The notes under the pieces were generated by a model. It saw only the letters and a list, made by a program, of their open reading frames with translations. It had not been told where the DNA came from and did not search any database. The position numbers were made by a program, and so were the translations under genes. A DNA stretch of 14,768 nucleotides from assembly GCA_905372445.1 (NCBI GenBank), contig CAJPPF010000040.1, positions 1-14,768 on the forward strand, written 5' to 3'. This DNA is from an uncultured Prevotella sp. (lineage in GTDB: Bacteria > Bacteroidota > Bacteroidia > Bacteroidales > Bacteroidaceae). Position 1 is the first letter of the stretch; each line of letters begins with the position of its first letter. Positions 1 to 6,078 of this stretch are shown piece after piece.

Positions 1-50
1 CCTCTCGCTACGCTTCGAGAACGTCTGCATCTCTCGGAGAGGGACACTCT
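1..50 (-). repeat. Degenerate relative of the miniature-element core
   Basis: Bases 6-33 resemble, with small gaps, the core of the miniature elements described below (compare 4206-4239): GCTACGC, TTCGA, then ACGTCTGCA. The match has the same polarity as the inverted element at 4093-4418. No terminal repeats are visible, so this is either a decayed copy or one cut by the window edge. A CCTCTC/GAGAGG inverted pair brackets it. No gene is supported here. Confidence 0.45.
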
Positions 51-55
51 TTTAT

Positions 56-248
56 CCCGAATCGGTCATTAGAGTCCTTGACTGATTTTGTTCGATTGTT
101 GAGCAGATGTGCTGACGTTTCATCGAAGGCGTAGCGGGCTACGTCGAGATGTAATGACAGCGCAGATGCCGGCAAGCGGACTAAAGCAGGCAGGAAGCAT
201 GACGGTAATAACAAATCTAAGCAAATGCGGTCTAATGACCGATTCGGG
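56..248 (+). mobile_element. MITE-like element, copy 1 (193 bp, perfect 18-bp TIRs, TTTAT duplication)
   Basis: The element begins CCCGAATCGGTCATTAGA (56-73) and ends with the exact reverse complement (231-248). It is flanked on both sides by TTTAT (51-55 and 249-253), which fits a 5-bp target-site duplication. An internal palindrome at 121-151 has a 6-bp stem CGTAGC/GCTACG (130-135/138-143) and outer CATC/GATG arms. There is no transposase, so it would be non-autonomous and mobilised in trans. A reading frame runs through it on the minus strand, but this looks like a by-product of the repeat. It serves as the uninterrupted reference for the nested insertion at 4243-4370. The parent insertion-sequence family cannot be named from this window. 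Confidence 0.85.
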
Positions 249-440
249 TTTATTACACTTCGTTTTGGAACTTGCAGAATCGAAAGAATCTTGGCAACAT
301 CCAGTACGGTGTATATGTAAGTTAAGTGTACCATAATTAATCGTTTTATATTTTCTGAACAAAGTTATGATTTTTAAACGAAGCATACAAGAAAAGCAAA
401 GACATTTTTAAGAACGGCTCTTTTAAAACATACTTATGTA

Positions 441-822
441 AATAAAATTCATCATCGCAATTTTTAGCGAAATAGAAAAACAAAAACGATGATTTGCCAA
501 GTCTGTATGGCATAACCTCGCATCTTCGAAAACTGAAAACAGCAGAAACAAGTTTCATTTCGTAGTTTTTCTCTCAAAAAGCGGCGGTTCTTTATGATCA
601 AAAGGACAGTTTTATCGGTAAGAAACGGCGGTATTAGCATCAAGAAACGGCGGTTCTTGAAACTGATTCGTATTTTTGTCGATGTAAAAATCGTTTATCT
701 CGCTGATTACCAGTGTCTTTTATGTAATGCAAAAAATAGAGCTTTTCGTCGACGAACGACAATGCGCCGGCGAATATCGTCTGTATGTGTGGTTAGAACA
801 GGCATTTTGTTGAATTTATTCA
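441..822 (+). repeat. ~380-bp dispersed module, copy A (structured, diverged)
   Basis: This stretch aligns in the same orientation, almost without gaps in its right half, with 14191-14574. Similarity by eye is about 75-80% in the best 100 bp. Inverted-repeat arms are kept in both copies: ATCATCG/CGATGAT (451-457/487-493), TGCCA/TGGCA (495-499/508-512) and CAAGAA/TTCTTG (641-646/654-659). A motif close to AAGAAACGGCGGTTCTTG occurs three times (576-593, 620-636, 642-659). An open frame of about 100 codons beginning at 594 is partly conserved in copy B, but it is basic, low in complexity and has no recognisable domain. I treat the module as a repeat or possible structured RNA, not a gene. Confidence 0.75.
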
Positions 823-842
823 CTGACATCCGTGTCAATGCA

Positions 843-925
843 GAACGTGATAAATCACACCCCTACGCTTGCCGGATTACCTGTTTACCAGAAGATTGCG
901 GAACGTGATAAATCACGCCACTACA
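843..925 (+). repeat. Pair of GTGATAAATCAC palindromic repeats
   Basis: Two copies of a ~24-bp unit beginning GAACGTGATAAATCAC start at 843 and 901. Each is centred on CGTGAT-AA-ATCACG and followed by a C-rich CCCTAC or CACTAC tail. The whole 843-916 block occurs inverted at about 14655-14718, including the intervening CTTGCCGGATTACCTGT-like stretch. Further direct copies start at 14054 and 14109. Function is unknown. The unit could be a small REP-like element or a protein-binding palindrome. Confidence 0.75.
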
Positions 926-938
926 GGTTTCATCCTGC

Positions 939-978
939 TCGATTCATCGCTATAATTTGTTTATCGTACACCAATATA
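939..978 (+). repeat. 40-bp dispersed repeat
   Basis: The sequence starting CTCGATTCATCGCTATAA and continuing through TTTGTTT to a CACCAATATA end recurs nearly identically at 14146-14185. In both places it lies just after GTGATAAATCAC repeats. At the right-hand site it directly precedes the ~380-bp module, while here it follows the module, so these units appear to be modular or cyclically ordered. Confidence 0.75.
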
Positions 979-982
979 TATG

Positions 983-1017
983 AAAATAAAAAATGGCAAC
1001 ATCGGAATGCTGCCATT
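983..1017 (-). terminator. Rho-independent terminator of recA
   Basis: Read on the minus strand, 27 bases after the recA stop codon, an 11-bp stem AATGGCAGCAT/ATGTTGCCATT (1007-1017/992-1002, one G-U pair) closes a TCCG tetraloop. It is followed by a T-rich run (TTTTTATTTT). This is a standard intrinsic terminator and ends the DUF6621-like/dehydrogenase/recA transcript. Confidence 0.9.
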
Positions 1018-1043
1018 ATATTTGTATAATGAAATGTAGAACG

Positions 1044-2066
1044 TTATGCCTCTTTTATTTTCTCAAGAATCTTCTGCTCGAGTTCCTCGCAGAGTTCAGG
1101 ATTGTCTTTGAGCATTGCCTTCACCTTGTCGCGTCCCTGTCCGAGTTTAGAACCGGAGTAAGAGAGCCATGCACCGCTCTTTTCGATGATGCCAAGGTCT
1201 ACACCAAGGTCGATGATCTCGCCAATCTTTGAGATTCCCTCGCCGAAGTTTATCTCGAATTCCACCTTTTTGAAAGGAGGAGCGACCTTGTTCTTCACCA
1301 CTTTCACGCGGGTAATGTTACCTATAACATTATCGCCGTCCTTGAGTGCGGTTGACTTTCGAATGTCGAGACGTACGGAAGCATAGAACTTCAGTGCATT
1401 TCCACCCGTCGTCGTCTCAGGGCTTCCGAATGTTATACCAATCTTCTCACGCAATTGATTGATGAAGATGCAAGTGGTATTTGTCTTTGCTATTGTAGCA
1501 GTCATTTTGCGCAGAGCCTGGCTCATCAGTCGTGCGTGCAGACCAACCTTGTTGTCTCCCATGTCGCCTTCAATCTCTGCCTTTGGTGTCAGTGCAGCCA
1601 CTGAGTCGATGACGATGATGTCTACAGCGGCAGAACGGATGAGCTGGTCGGCAATCTCCAGTGCCTGCTCACCATTATCCGGCTGAGATATCCATAAGTT
1701 GCTTGTGTCTACACCGAGTTTCTCGGCATAGAAGCGGTCGAAGGCGTGCTCTGCGTCAATGAAAGCCGCAATGCCACCTGCTTTCTGGCATTCTGCAATG
1801 GCATGGATGGCGAGTGTTGTCTTACCTGAAGACTCGGGACCATAGATTTCTATGATACGTCCTTTCGGATATCCGCCGACGCCTAATGCTGCATTCAGAC
1901 CGATACTGCCCGATGGGATAACATCGACATTCTCCACTTTATCATCGCCGAGGTTCATGATAGAACCCTTGCCGAAGTCCTTTTCTATTTTTGCCATGGC
2001 AGCCTCTAAGGCTTTCATCTTAGCTGATGCGGGGCTAAGCTGTTCTTCTTCTATTTTCTTTGCCAT
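1044..2066 (-). CDS. recA: Recombinase RecA
   Basis: RecA is the ATP-dependent strand-exchange protein of homologous recombination and the activator of the SOS response where one exists. The 340-residue product is close to the usual family length. Visible landmarks are the Walker A motif GPESSGKT (76-83), the catalytic-glutamate segment DAEHAFD (E106), the Walker B strand IIVIDSVAAL (D154), NQLREKIG (203-210, Q204) and the L2-loop segment FGSPETTTGGNALKFYAS (213-230). The C-terminal tail is rich in charged residues, as is normal. The ATG follows an A-rich leader without a clear Shine-Dalgarno sequence, typical of Bacteroidetes. The gene is 53 bp downstream of the dehydrogenase on the same strand. 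I see no separate TAnnTTTG promoter or obvious LexA-type palindrome in that gap, so co-transcription is likely. Complete and intact. Confidence 0.98.
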   Translation of the reverse strand: MAKKIEEEQLSPASAKMKALEAAMAKIEKDFGKGSIMNLGDDKVENVDVIPSGSIGLNAALGVGGYPKGRIIEIYGPESSGKTTLAIHAIAECQKAGGIAAFIDAEHAFDRFYAEKLGVDTSNLWISQPDNGEQALEIADQLIRSAAVDIIVIDSVAALTPKAEIEGDMGDNKVGLHARLMSQALRKMTATIAKTNTTCIFINQLREKIGITFGSPETTTGGNALKFYASVRLDIRKSTALKDGDNVIGNITRVKVVKNKVAPPFKKVEFEINFGEGISKIGEIIDLGVDLGIIEKSGAWLSYSGSKLGQGRDKVKAMLKDNPELCEELEQKILEKIKEA

Positions 2067-2119
2067 AAGTAAGTATTGTTTTTTCTGATTCTTTATATTT
2101 ATTGTATCATTGACTGCAA

Positions 2120-3355
2120 TCAGAGTTCAAGGTCGCCGTTGAATATCTCGTGCCAAGGCAGTCCCTGCTTGTTGAGCTGCTCCATGAACGGATCCGGATC
2201 GAACTCCTCTACGTTGTGTACGCCCGGTTTCTTCCATATTCCCTTGCAGAACATCATTGCGCCAATCATTGCCGGCACGCCGGTGGTGTAGGAAACGCCC
2301 TGCATTCCGGTCTCGTTGTAGGCATCCTGATGCTTGCAGTTGTTGTATACATAATATGTCTGCTCCTTGCCGTCCTTCAGTCCGCGTATGCGACAGCCGA
2401 TGCTTGTCTCGCCGTCGTAGTTCTCGCCGAGGTCCTGTGGATTAGGAAGAACTGCCTTGAGGAACTGCAGAGGAACGATCTTTACCTTTGCTGTGCCGGT
2501 GCCGTCAGCCAACGGCGCCTCGTATTCCACCTCGTCGATGCGGTCCATGCCGATATTCTGTATCACTTCGAGATGTTTCAGATATGCCTCTCCGAATGTC
2601 ATCCAGAAGCGGGCACGCTTTATTGTGGGGTAATTGATGACGAGACTCTCTATCTCTTCATGGTGCAGCAGGTATGACTCCTTCGGACCAATGCCGGGAT
2701 AGTTCAATGGTTTGTGAATCTCCATTGGTTCTGTCTCGATGTATTTACCGTTCTCATAGTAGAGACCCTTCTGTGTTATCTCGCGGATGTTGATCTCCGG
2801 ATTGAAGTTTGTGGCGAAAGCCTTGTGGTGATTACCTGCGTTGCAGTCAACGATGTCGAGGTAGTGAATCTCGTCGAAGTAGTGCTTTGCAGCGTAAGCG
2901 GTGAATATACTCGTCACGCCGGGGTCAAAGCCACAGCCGAGAATTGCTGTCAGTCCTGCCTTCTCGAATCTTTCGCGGTAAGCCCACTGCCAACTGTATT
3001 CGAAGTGTGCTTCGTCTTTAGGTTCATAATTTGCGGTGTCCATGTAGTTCACTCCACATTCCAAACAGGCGTCCATGATAGTAAGGTCCTGATATGGGAG
3101 CGCGAGGTTAATGCAGAGCTCTGGCTTGAAATCGTTGAATAGAGACTTCAGCTGCTCCACATCGTCGGCATCGACAGCCGCTGTCTGTATCGGCATGTCA
3201 TAGCCTGCCTTGTGAATAGCCTCTACGAGCTTGTCACATTTTTCCTTTCTGCGGCTAGCAATCATAAACTCTGTGAACACGTCTCTGTTCTGTGCAATCT
3301 TGAATGCAGCTACTGTTGCGACGCCTCCGGCGCCAATCATAAGTACTCTTGACAT
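2120..3355 (-). CDS. Saccharopine dehydrogenase family protein, probable carboxynorspermidine dehydrogenase
   Basis: The 411-residue protein starts with an NAD(P)-binding Rossmann glycine motif, GAGGVA (8-13). A SRR segment (34-36) at the end of the second strand suggests NADPH preference through the 2'-phosphate (inference). The rest matches the long bacterial saccharopine dehydrogenase-like family, with the conserved GCGFDPGVTSIF segment near 160-171 and YTTGVPAMIGAMMFC near 369-383. In Bacteroidetes this subfamily is known mainly as carboxynorspermidine dehydrogenase. That enzyme condenses aspartate semialdehyde with a diamine in the alternative spermidine pathway. A true lysine-pathway role is less likely. 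The partner decarboxylase (nspC) is not in the window. The gene lies 2 bp after the upstream DUF6621-like gene and 53 bp before recA, so an operon is likely. Confidence 0.85.
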   Translation of the reverse strand: MSRVLMIGAGGVATVAAFKIAQNRDVFTEFMIASRRKEKCDKLVEAIHKAGYDMPIQTAAVDADDVEQLKSLFNDFKPELCINLALPYQDLTIMDACLECGVNYMDTANYEPKDEAHFEYSWQWAYRERFEKAGLTAILGCGFDPGVTSIFTAYAAKHYFDEIHYLDIVDCNAGNHHKAFATNFNPEINIREITQKGLYYENGKYIETEPMEIHKPLNYPGIGPKESYLLHHEEIESLVINYPTIKRARFWMTFGEAYLKHLEVIQNIGMDRIDEVEYEAPLADGTGTAKVKIVPLQFLKAVLPNPQDLGENYDGETSIGCRIRGLKDGKEQTYYVYNNCKHQDAYNETGMQGVSYTTGVPAMIGAMMFCKGIWKKPGVHNVEEFDPDPFMEQLNKQGLPWHEIFNGDLEL

Positions 3356-3357
3356 AG

Positions 3358-3960
3358 TTATTTTGTTTTGTTATCTATTTCTTCAGGTTTAATACCGAGG
3401 GCATTCAGTAGTGAATATCCCAATATCTCCTGACGGAAATTACCGCCCGTCATAGGTTGCATGGCAAACATTGTGATCCGTTTGGTGTCGTCGCTGACGT
3501 GCGACAGTGCGCCGCGCAGCTGGTCGTAGGTCACTCCGTCTTCGCCATCGGGCACAATCATGATGCGCTTCACATTCTCTTGAACACACGCAGCGCCTAC
3601 TATATCGTTGATAAATTGTGTCCTTGTGACGATATCCTCAACCTCGAGCGTCGTTATAATGAACTCGCCGAGATGGTCCTTGAATGCCTTTCCGTTCAGT
3701 TCGCCGGCGTAATCCGATGGTGCGAAGTTCTCGAATACCTTGTCGCCTTTGTCGTGTATAAGCACCACCTGCACCTCATTCTCTCCTTCGCGCAGACCAC
3801 CGTCGAGAGCTATGCAGTCAAGCCATCGTGCCAAATCAGCCTTTGGGATTCGTCTGCCAATCATACGCTCGAAGTTTACACTTAGTTCAAACGCCACCTT
3901 ATCTATGTAATCGGCATCGGCGATAATGATGTTCTCGCTCCAATGGTTATTTTCATTCAT
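3358..3960 (-). CDS. Conserved Bacteroidales protein of unknown function (DUF6621-like)
   Basis: This is a 200-residue cytoplasmic protein without a signal peptide or membrane segments. It is acidic and alternates beta and alpha elements, for example EVQVVLIHDKGDKVFE, GEFIITTLEV, RIMIVPDGEDG and KRITMFAMQP. It ends with GYSLLNALGIKPEEI and a short charged tail. I recognise it as the uncharacterised Bacteroidales family usually labelled DUF6621, and the name is less certain than the coding call. A longer frame begins at 3996, but the promoter motif TATCTTTG lies inside that extension (3965-3972). I therefore chose the ATG at 3960, giving MNENNHW. It heads the operon with the polyamine dehydrogenase, with 2 bp between the genes, and recA. 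Function is not known. Confidence 0.8.
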   Translation of the reverse strand: MNENNHWSENIIIADADYIDKVAFELSVNFERMIGRRIPKADLARWLDCIALDGGLREGENEVQVVLIHDKGDKVFENFAPSDYAGELNGKAFKDHLGEFIITTLEVEDIVTRTQFINDIVGAACVQENVKRIMIVPDGEDGVTYDQLRGALSHVSDDTKRITMFAMQPMTGGNFRQEILGYSLLNALGIKPEEIDNKTK

Positions 3961-3964
3961 GCCA

Positions 3965-3972
3965 CAAAGATA
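3965..3972 (-). promoter_or_regulatory. Bacteroidetes -7 box (TATCTTTG) for the DUF6621-like/dehydrogenase/recA operon
   Basis: On the minus strand TATCTTTG matches the Bacteroidetes -7 consensus TAnnTTTG exactly. Only four bases separate it from the ATG at 3960, so the transcript should start at or next to the start codon. The -33 region is weak (TGG rather than TTG about 20 bp upstream). The motif decides the start codon of the downstream gene. Confidence 0.7.
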
Positions 3973-4092
3973 CGAAAAAAGAATGAACTCCGCCATCTGT
4001 AATGCTTACTATTTTCATGTTGACACGAAAAAAACTCAGCCAATACGGTCGCTGTCGCTTTTTCAGCCAACAGCCGGCTTCGTCGGGATAAA

Positions 4093-4418
4093 CCCCAATA
4101 GGTCATTAGGACGCATTTGCTTAGATTTGTTATTACCACCATGCTTCCTTACTGCTTTAGTCCGCTTGCCGACATATGCGATGTCATTTCATCTCGACGT
4201 AGCCCGCTACGCCTTCGATGAAACGTCTGCACATCTGCTCAACCCAAAACGGTCAATAGATTCCTTGCCTGATTTCGTCTGCTAAGATGCCACACAAGCG
4301 GACGAAAGCAGTAGGAAAGCTCTTTATATTTAATAATAAAACTACACCGCGGTCTATTGACCGTTTTGGGTTCAACAATCGAACAAAATCAGTCAAGGAC
4401 TCTAATGACCGCTTGGGG
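4093..4418 (-). mobile_element. MITE-like element, copy 2 (inverted; interrupted by a second element)
   Basis: Read on the minus strand this is the same element as 56-248. The ends are CCCCAAGCGGTCATTAGA (right end, reverse complement of 4401-4418) and CCCCAATAGGTCATTAGG (left end, 4093-4110). It is flanked by ATAAA on both sides (4088-4092 and 4419-4423), the complement of the TTTAT flanks of copy 1. The central palindrome is present at 4190-4220. Removing the nested element and one 5-bp duplication (133 bp) leaves exactly 193 bp, the length of copy 1. The terminal repeats differ at three positions, so this copy is older or more decayed than copy 1. It lies between two divergent promoters without disrupting either. 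Confidence 0.85.
4243..4370 (+). mobile_element. Nested 128-bp MITE-like element inside copy 2
   Basis: This element has perfect 18-bp terminal inverted repeats: CCCAAAACGGTCAATAGA at 4243-4260 and its reverse complement at 4353-4370. Flanks are CTCAA (4238-4242) and TTCAA (4371-4375), a 5-bp duplication with one mismatch. In copy 1 the same position is the single unduplicated TTGAG at 99-103. The interior shares the TCCTTG-CTGATTT segment and the AAGCGGAC-AAAGCAG segment with copy 1 but lacks about 65 bp, including the central palindrome. It is therefore a shorter subfamily, in the opposite orientation to its host element. Confidence 0.87.
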
Positions 4419-4473
4419 ATAAAAGATTTGTGATGGTTTGGTTTATAGGAAGATAAGCCTTTAGAATAGCACT

Positions 4474-4499
4474 GTTTTGTAATCTCCTCTTTACAAAAC
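4474..4499. promoter_or_regulatory. 9-bp perfect inverted repeat upstream of nhaD
   Basis: GTTTTGTAA (4474-4482) and TTACAAAAC (4491-4499) form a perfect 9-bp inverted repeat with an 8-bp spacer, about 90 bp upstream of the nhaD -7 box. A second pair, ATAGTC/GACTAT (4507-4512/4523-4528), follows. No T-run follows the first, so it is not an obvious terminator. It may be an operator or a decayed repeat. Confidence 0.4.
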
Positions 4500-4566
4500 C
4501 TTATGTATAGTCTCGGAGCTATGACTATTTTCATGCCGTTGTGGCTTATTTGTAGATGATTACTGA

Positions 4567-4595
4567 TTGCTGAATTGAAATTTTTGCTATATTTG
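4567..4595 (+). promoter_or_regulatory. Bacteroidetes-type promoter of nhaD
   Basis: TATATTTG at 4588-4595 matches the TAnnTTTG -7 box. A TTG at 4567-4569, 18 bp upstream, can serve as the -33 element. Transcription would begin near 4602, giving a leader of about 70 nt to the ATG at 4673. Confidence 0.7.
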
Positions 4596-4672
4596 CACCG
4601 TTGTGAGTGTGGATATTTCTATTCGCACTTTTTGAACGAATAGCAGGGAAATATAAATATACTACTATAAAC

Positions 4673-6055
4673 ATGACAGGTTTTTGCTTTGCCATAGTTG
4701 CAGTGTTTATCATTGGCTATGCATTTATTGCTCTTGAGAGTTTTACAAAAGTCAACAAGGCGGCCATTGCCTTGCTTATGTGTGTCATCTGCTGGTCGCT
4801 TTATGCCATTGGAGCAATTTCCGGCGCTATTCCTCCGGGACTTGATTTTGGTCAGGGTGGCATTTCAAATGTTGCTCAACTTGGAAAGATCATTGAGGAA
4901 TATCTCGGTGAGGCTGGTACGACGCTGTTCTTCCTTATGGGTGCGATGACGATAGTAGAGATTGTCGATCAGCATGGCGGCTTGAATTTTGTGTCCGACA
5001 TCATCCAGACCCGTCACAAGCGTAAGCTCCTCTGGCGTGTTGCTTTCATGACGGCTGTCCTCTCTGCAGTGCTCGATAACCTCACCACATCAATCGTCAT
5101 GGTGATGATTATGCGCAAGTTAGTGCCCGACGTCAAGGACCGTATATGGTTTGATGTTACGGTTATCATTGCAGCCAATGCCGGCGGCGCATTCTCGCCT
5201 ATTGGCGATGTCACAACGATCATGCTGTGGAACGGCAAGCAGATTACGGCATTAGGCGTTATCAGCGAGATTCTCATACCTTCATTTGTCAGTTTCATTG
5301 TGCCTACACTTATCTTACAGAATCATCTCGAGGGCGCTTGGGAACTGCCAACGACCAAGGCTGACCGTGCGGCTGTACGCCCAAGCATCGTCACACGTAC
5401 CGAGCGTACGGTGATATTCTTTGTCGGTGTGGGCGGACTTTGCAGCGTTCCGCTGTTTCATCTCTTAACCGACCTACCTCCATTCATGGGTATTCTTTTA
5501 GTACTTGGCATATTATGGTTAGTGACAGAGGTCATATATCGTAACCGCGATGAGAATGATCCTATGGCAAAACGTGTGGCACAGATGCTGCGTAATGTCG
5601 ACATGACCACCATACTTTTCTTCCTTGGCATCCTTATGGCAGTGTCGGTGCTCGGACGCATCAATGCCCTGACCTCGGTAGGGCAATGGCTCGACAGCGC
5701 TACGACGAACCTTGGCATTATGCAGCACTATGTAGTGACGGGCGTCATCGGTGTACTCTCTGCTATCGTCGATAACGTTCCACTCGTTGCAGCCTCTATG
5801 GGCATGTACGAGATTGCACCGATGGGCGACATGGCGCAGGACGGAATATTCTGGCAGTTGCTCGCTTACTGTGCCGGTGTCGGCGGCTCGATGCTTATCA
5901 TCGGTTCGGCAGCAGGTGTTGTGGTGATGGGTCTTGAACGCATCAGTTTCGGCTGGTATATGAAGAATGTAACGTGGAAAGCATTTGTCGGCTACATCGC
6001 CGGTATGGCTTGCTACTGGATCATAAAGAGCTTAATAGAACCTTTATTCCAATAA
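4673..6055 (+). CDS. nhaD: Sodium:proton antiporter NhaD
   Basis: This is a 460-residue polytopic inner-membrane protein of the ArsB/NhaD superfamily, exchanging Na+ (or Li+) for protons to control internal sodium and pH. Family hallmarks are DNLTTS (135-140), the highly conserved ANAGGAFSPIGDVTT (168-182) and a second half-site VDNVPLVAA (367-375), consistent with the inverted repeat topology of the superfamily. Many hydrophobic segments are evident. The frame is open from a GTG at 4607, but that lies almost on the predicted transcription start. The ATG at 4673 opens directly into the first membrane segment (MTGFCFAIVAVFIIGYAF) and gives normal family length, so I chose it. A hairpin follows the stop, and the next gene starts 90 bp downstream on the same strand. 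Intact. Confidence 0.93.
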   Translation: MTGFCFAIVAVFIIGYAFIALESFTKVNKAAIALLMCVICWSLYAIGAISGAIPPGLDFGQGGISNVAQLGKIIEEYLGEAGTTLFFLMGAMTIVEIVDQHGGLNFVSDIIQTRHKRKLLWRVAFMTAVLSAVLDNLTTSIVMVMIMRKLVPDVKDRIWFDVTVIIAANAGGAFSPIGDVTTIMLWNGKQITALGVISEILIPSFVSFIVPTLILQNHLEGAWELPTTKADRAAVRPSIVTRTERTVIFFVGVGGLCSVPLFHLLTDLPPFMGILLVLGILWLVTEVIYRNRDENDPMAKRVAQMLRNVDMTTILFFLGILMAVSVLGRINALTSVGQWLDSATTNLGIMQHYVVTGVIGVLSAIVDNVPLVAASMGMYEIAPMGDMAQDGIFWQLLAYCAGVGGSMLIIGSAAGVVVMGLERISFGWYMKNVTWKAFVGYIAGMACYWIIKSLIEPLFQ

Positions 6056-6078
6056 GGCATAATGAATACAATGATATT

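Noticed and set aside
8..334. 108-codon minus-strand reading frame
   Set aside because: It spans the mobile element and both flanks, the conserved part is exactly the repeat, and there is no domain, promoter or plausible N-terminus.
254..440. Possible gene or RNA between the first MITE and the ~380-bp module
   Set aside because: Only a distant TACACTT/AAGTGTA pair and a 4-bp hairpin were seen. No frame, promoter or stable structure is convincing.
594..908. 104-codon frame in the left ~380-bp module, similar to a frame at 14321-14620
   Set aside because: Similarity between the two peptides follows from DNA similarity without gaps. Sequences are basic and of low complexity, copy B needs a TTG start, and the ends run into unrelated repeats. 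Non-coding structure explains the conservation better, though this is not proven.
843..925. Possible CRISPR-like array from repeated GTGATAAATCAC units
   Set aside because: Only two units sit together, spacers are partly repeated elsewhere, units occur in both orientations, and no cas genes are present.
2714..3142. 142-codon plus-strand frame
   Set aside because: It lies entirely antisense to the well-supported dehydrogenase gene and has no recognisable features.
3457..3885. 142-codon plus-strand frame
   Set aside because: Antisense shadow of the DUF6621-like gene, with no independent evidence.
3961..3996. 12-residue N-terminal extension of the DUF6621-like protein
   Set aside because: The -7 promoter box lies within it, so it would not be transcribed as message.
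4607..4672. 22-residue GTG-initiated extension of NhaD
   Set aside because: GTG sits almost at the predicted transcription start. The ATG at 4673 gives a normal N-terminus directly before the first membrane helix.
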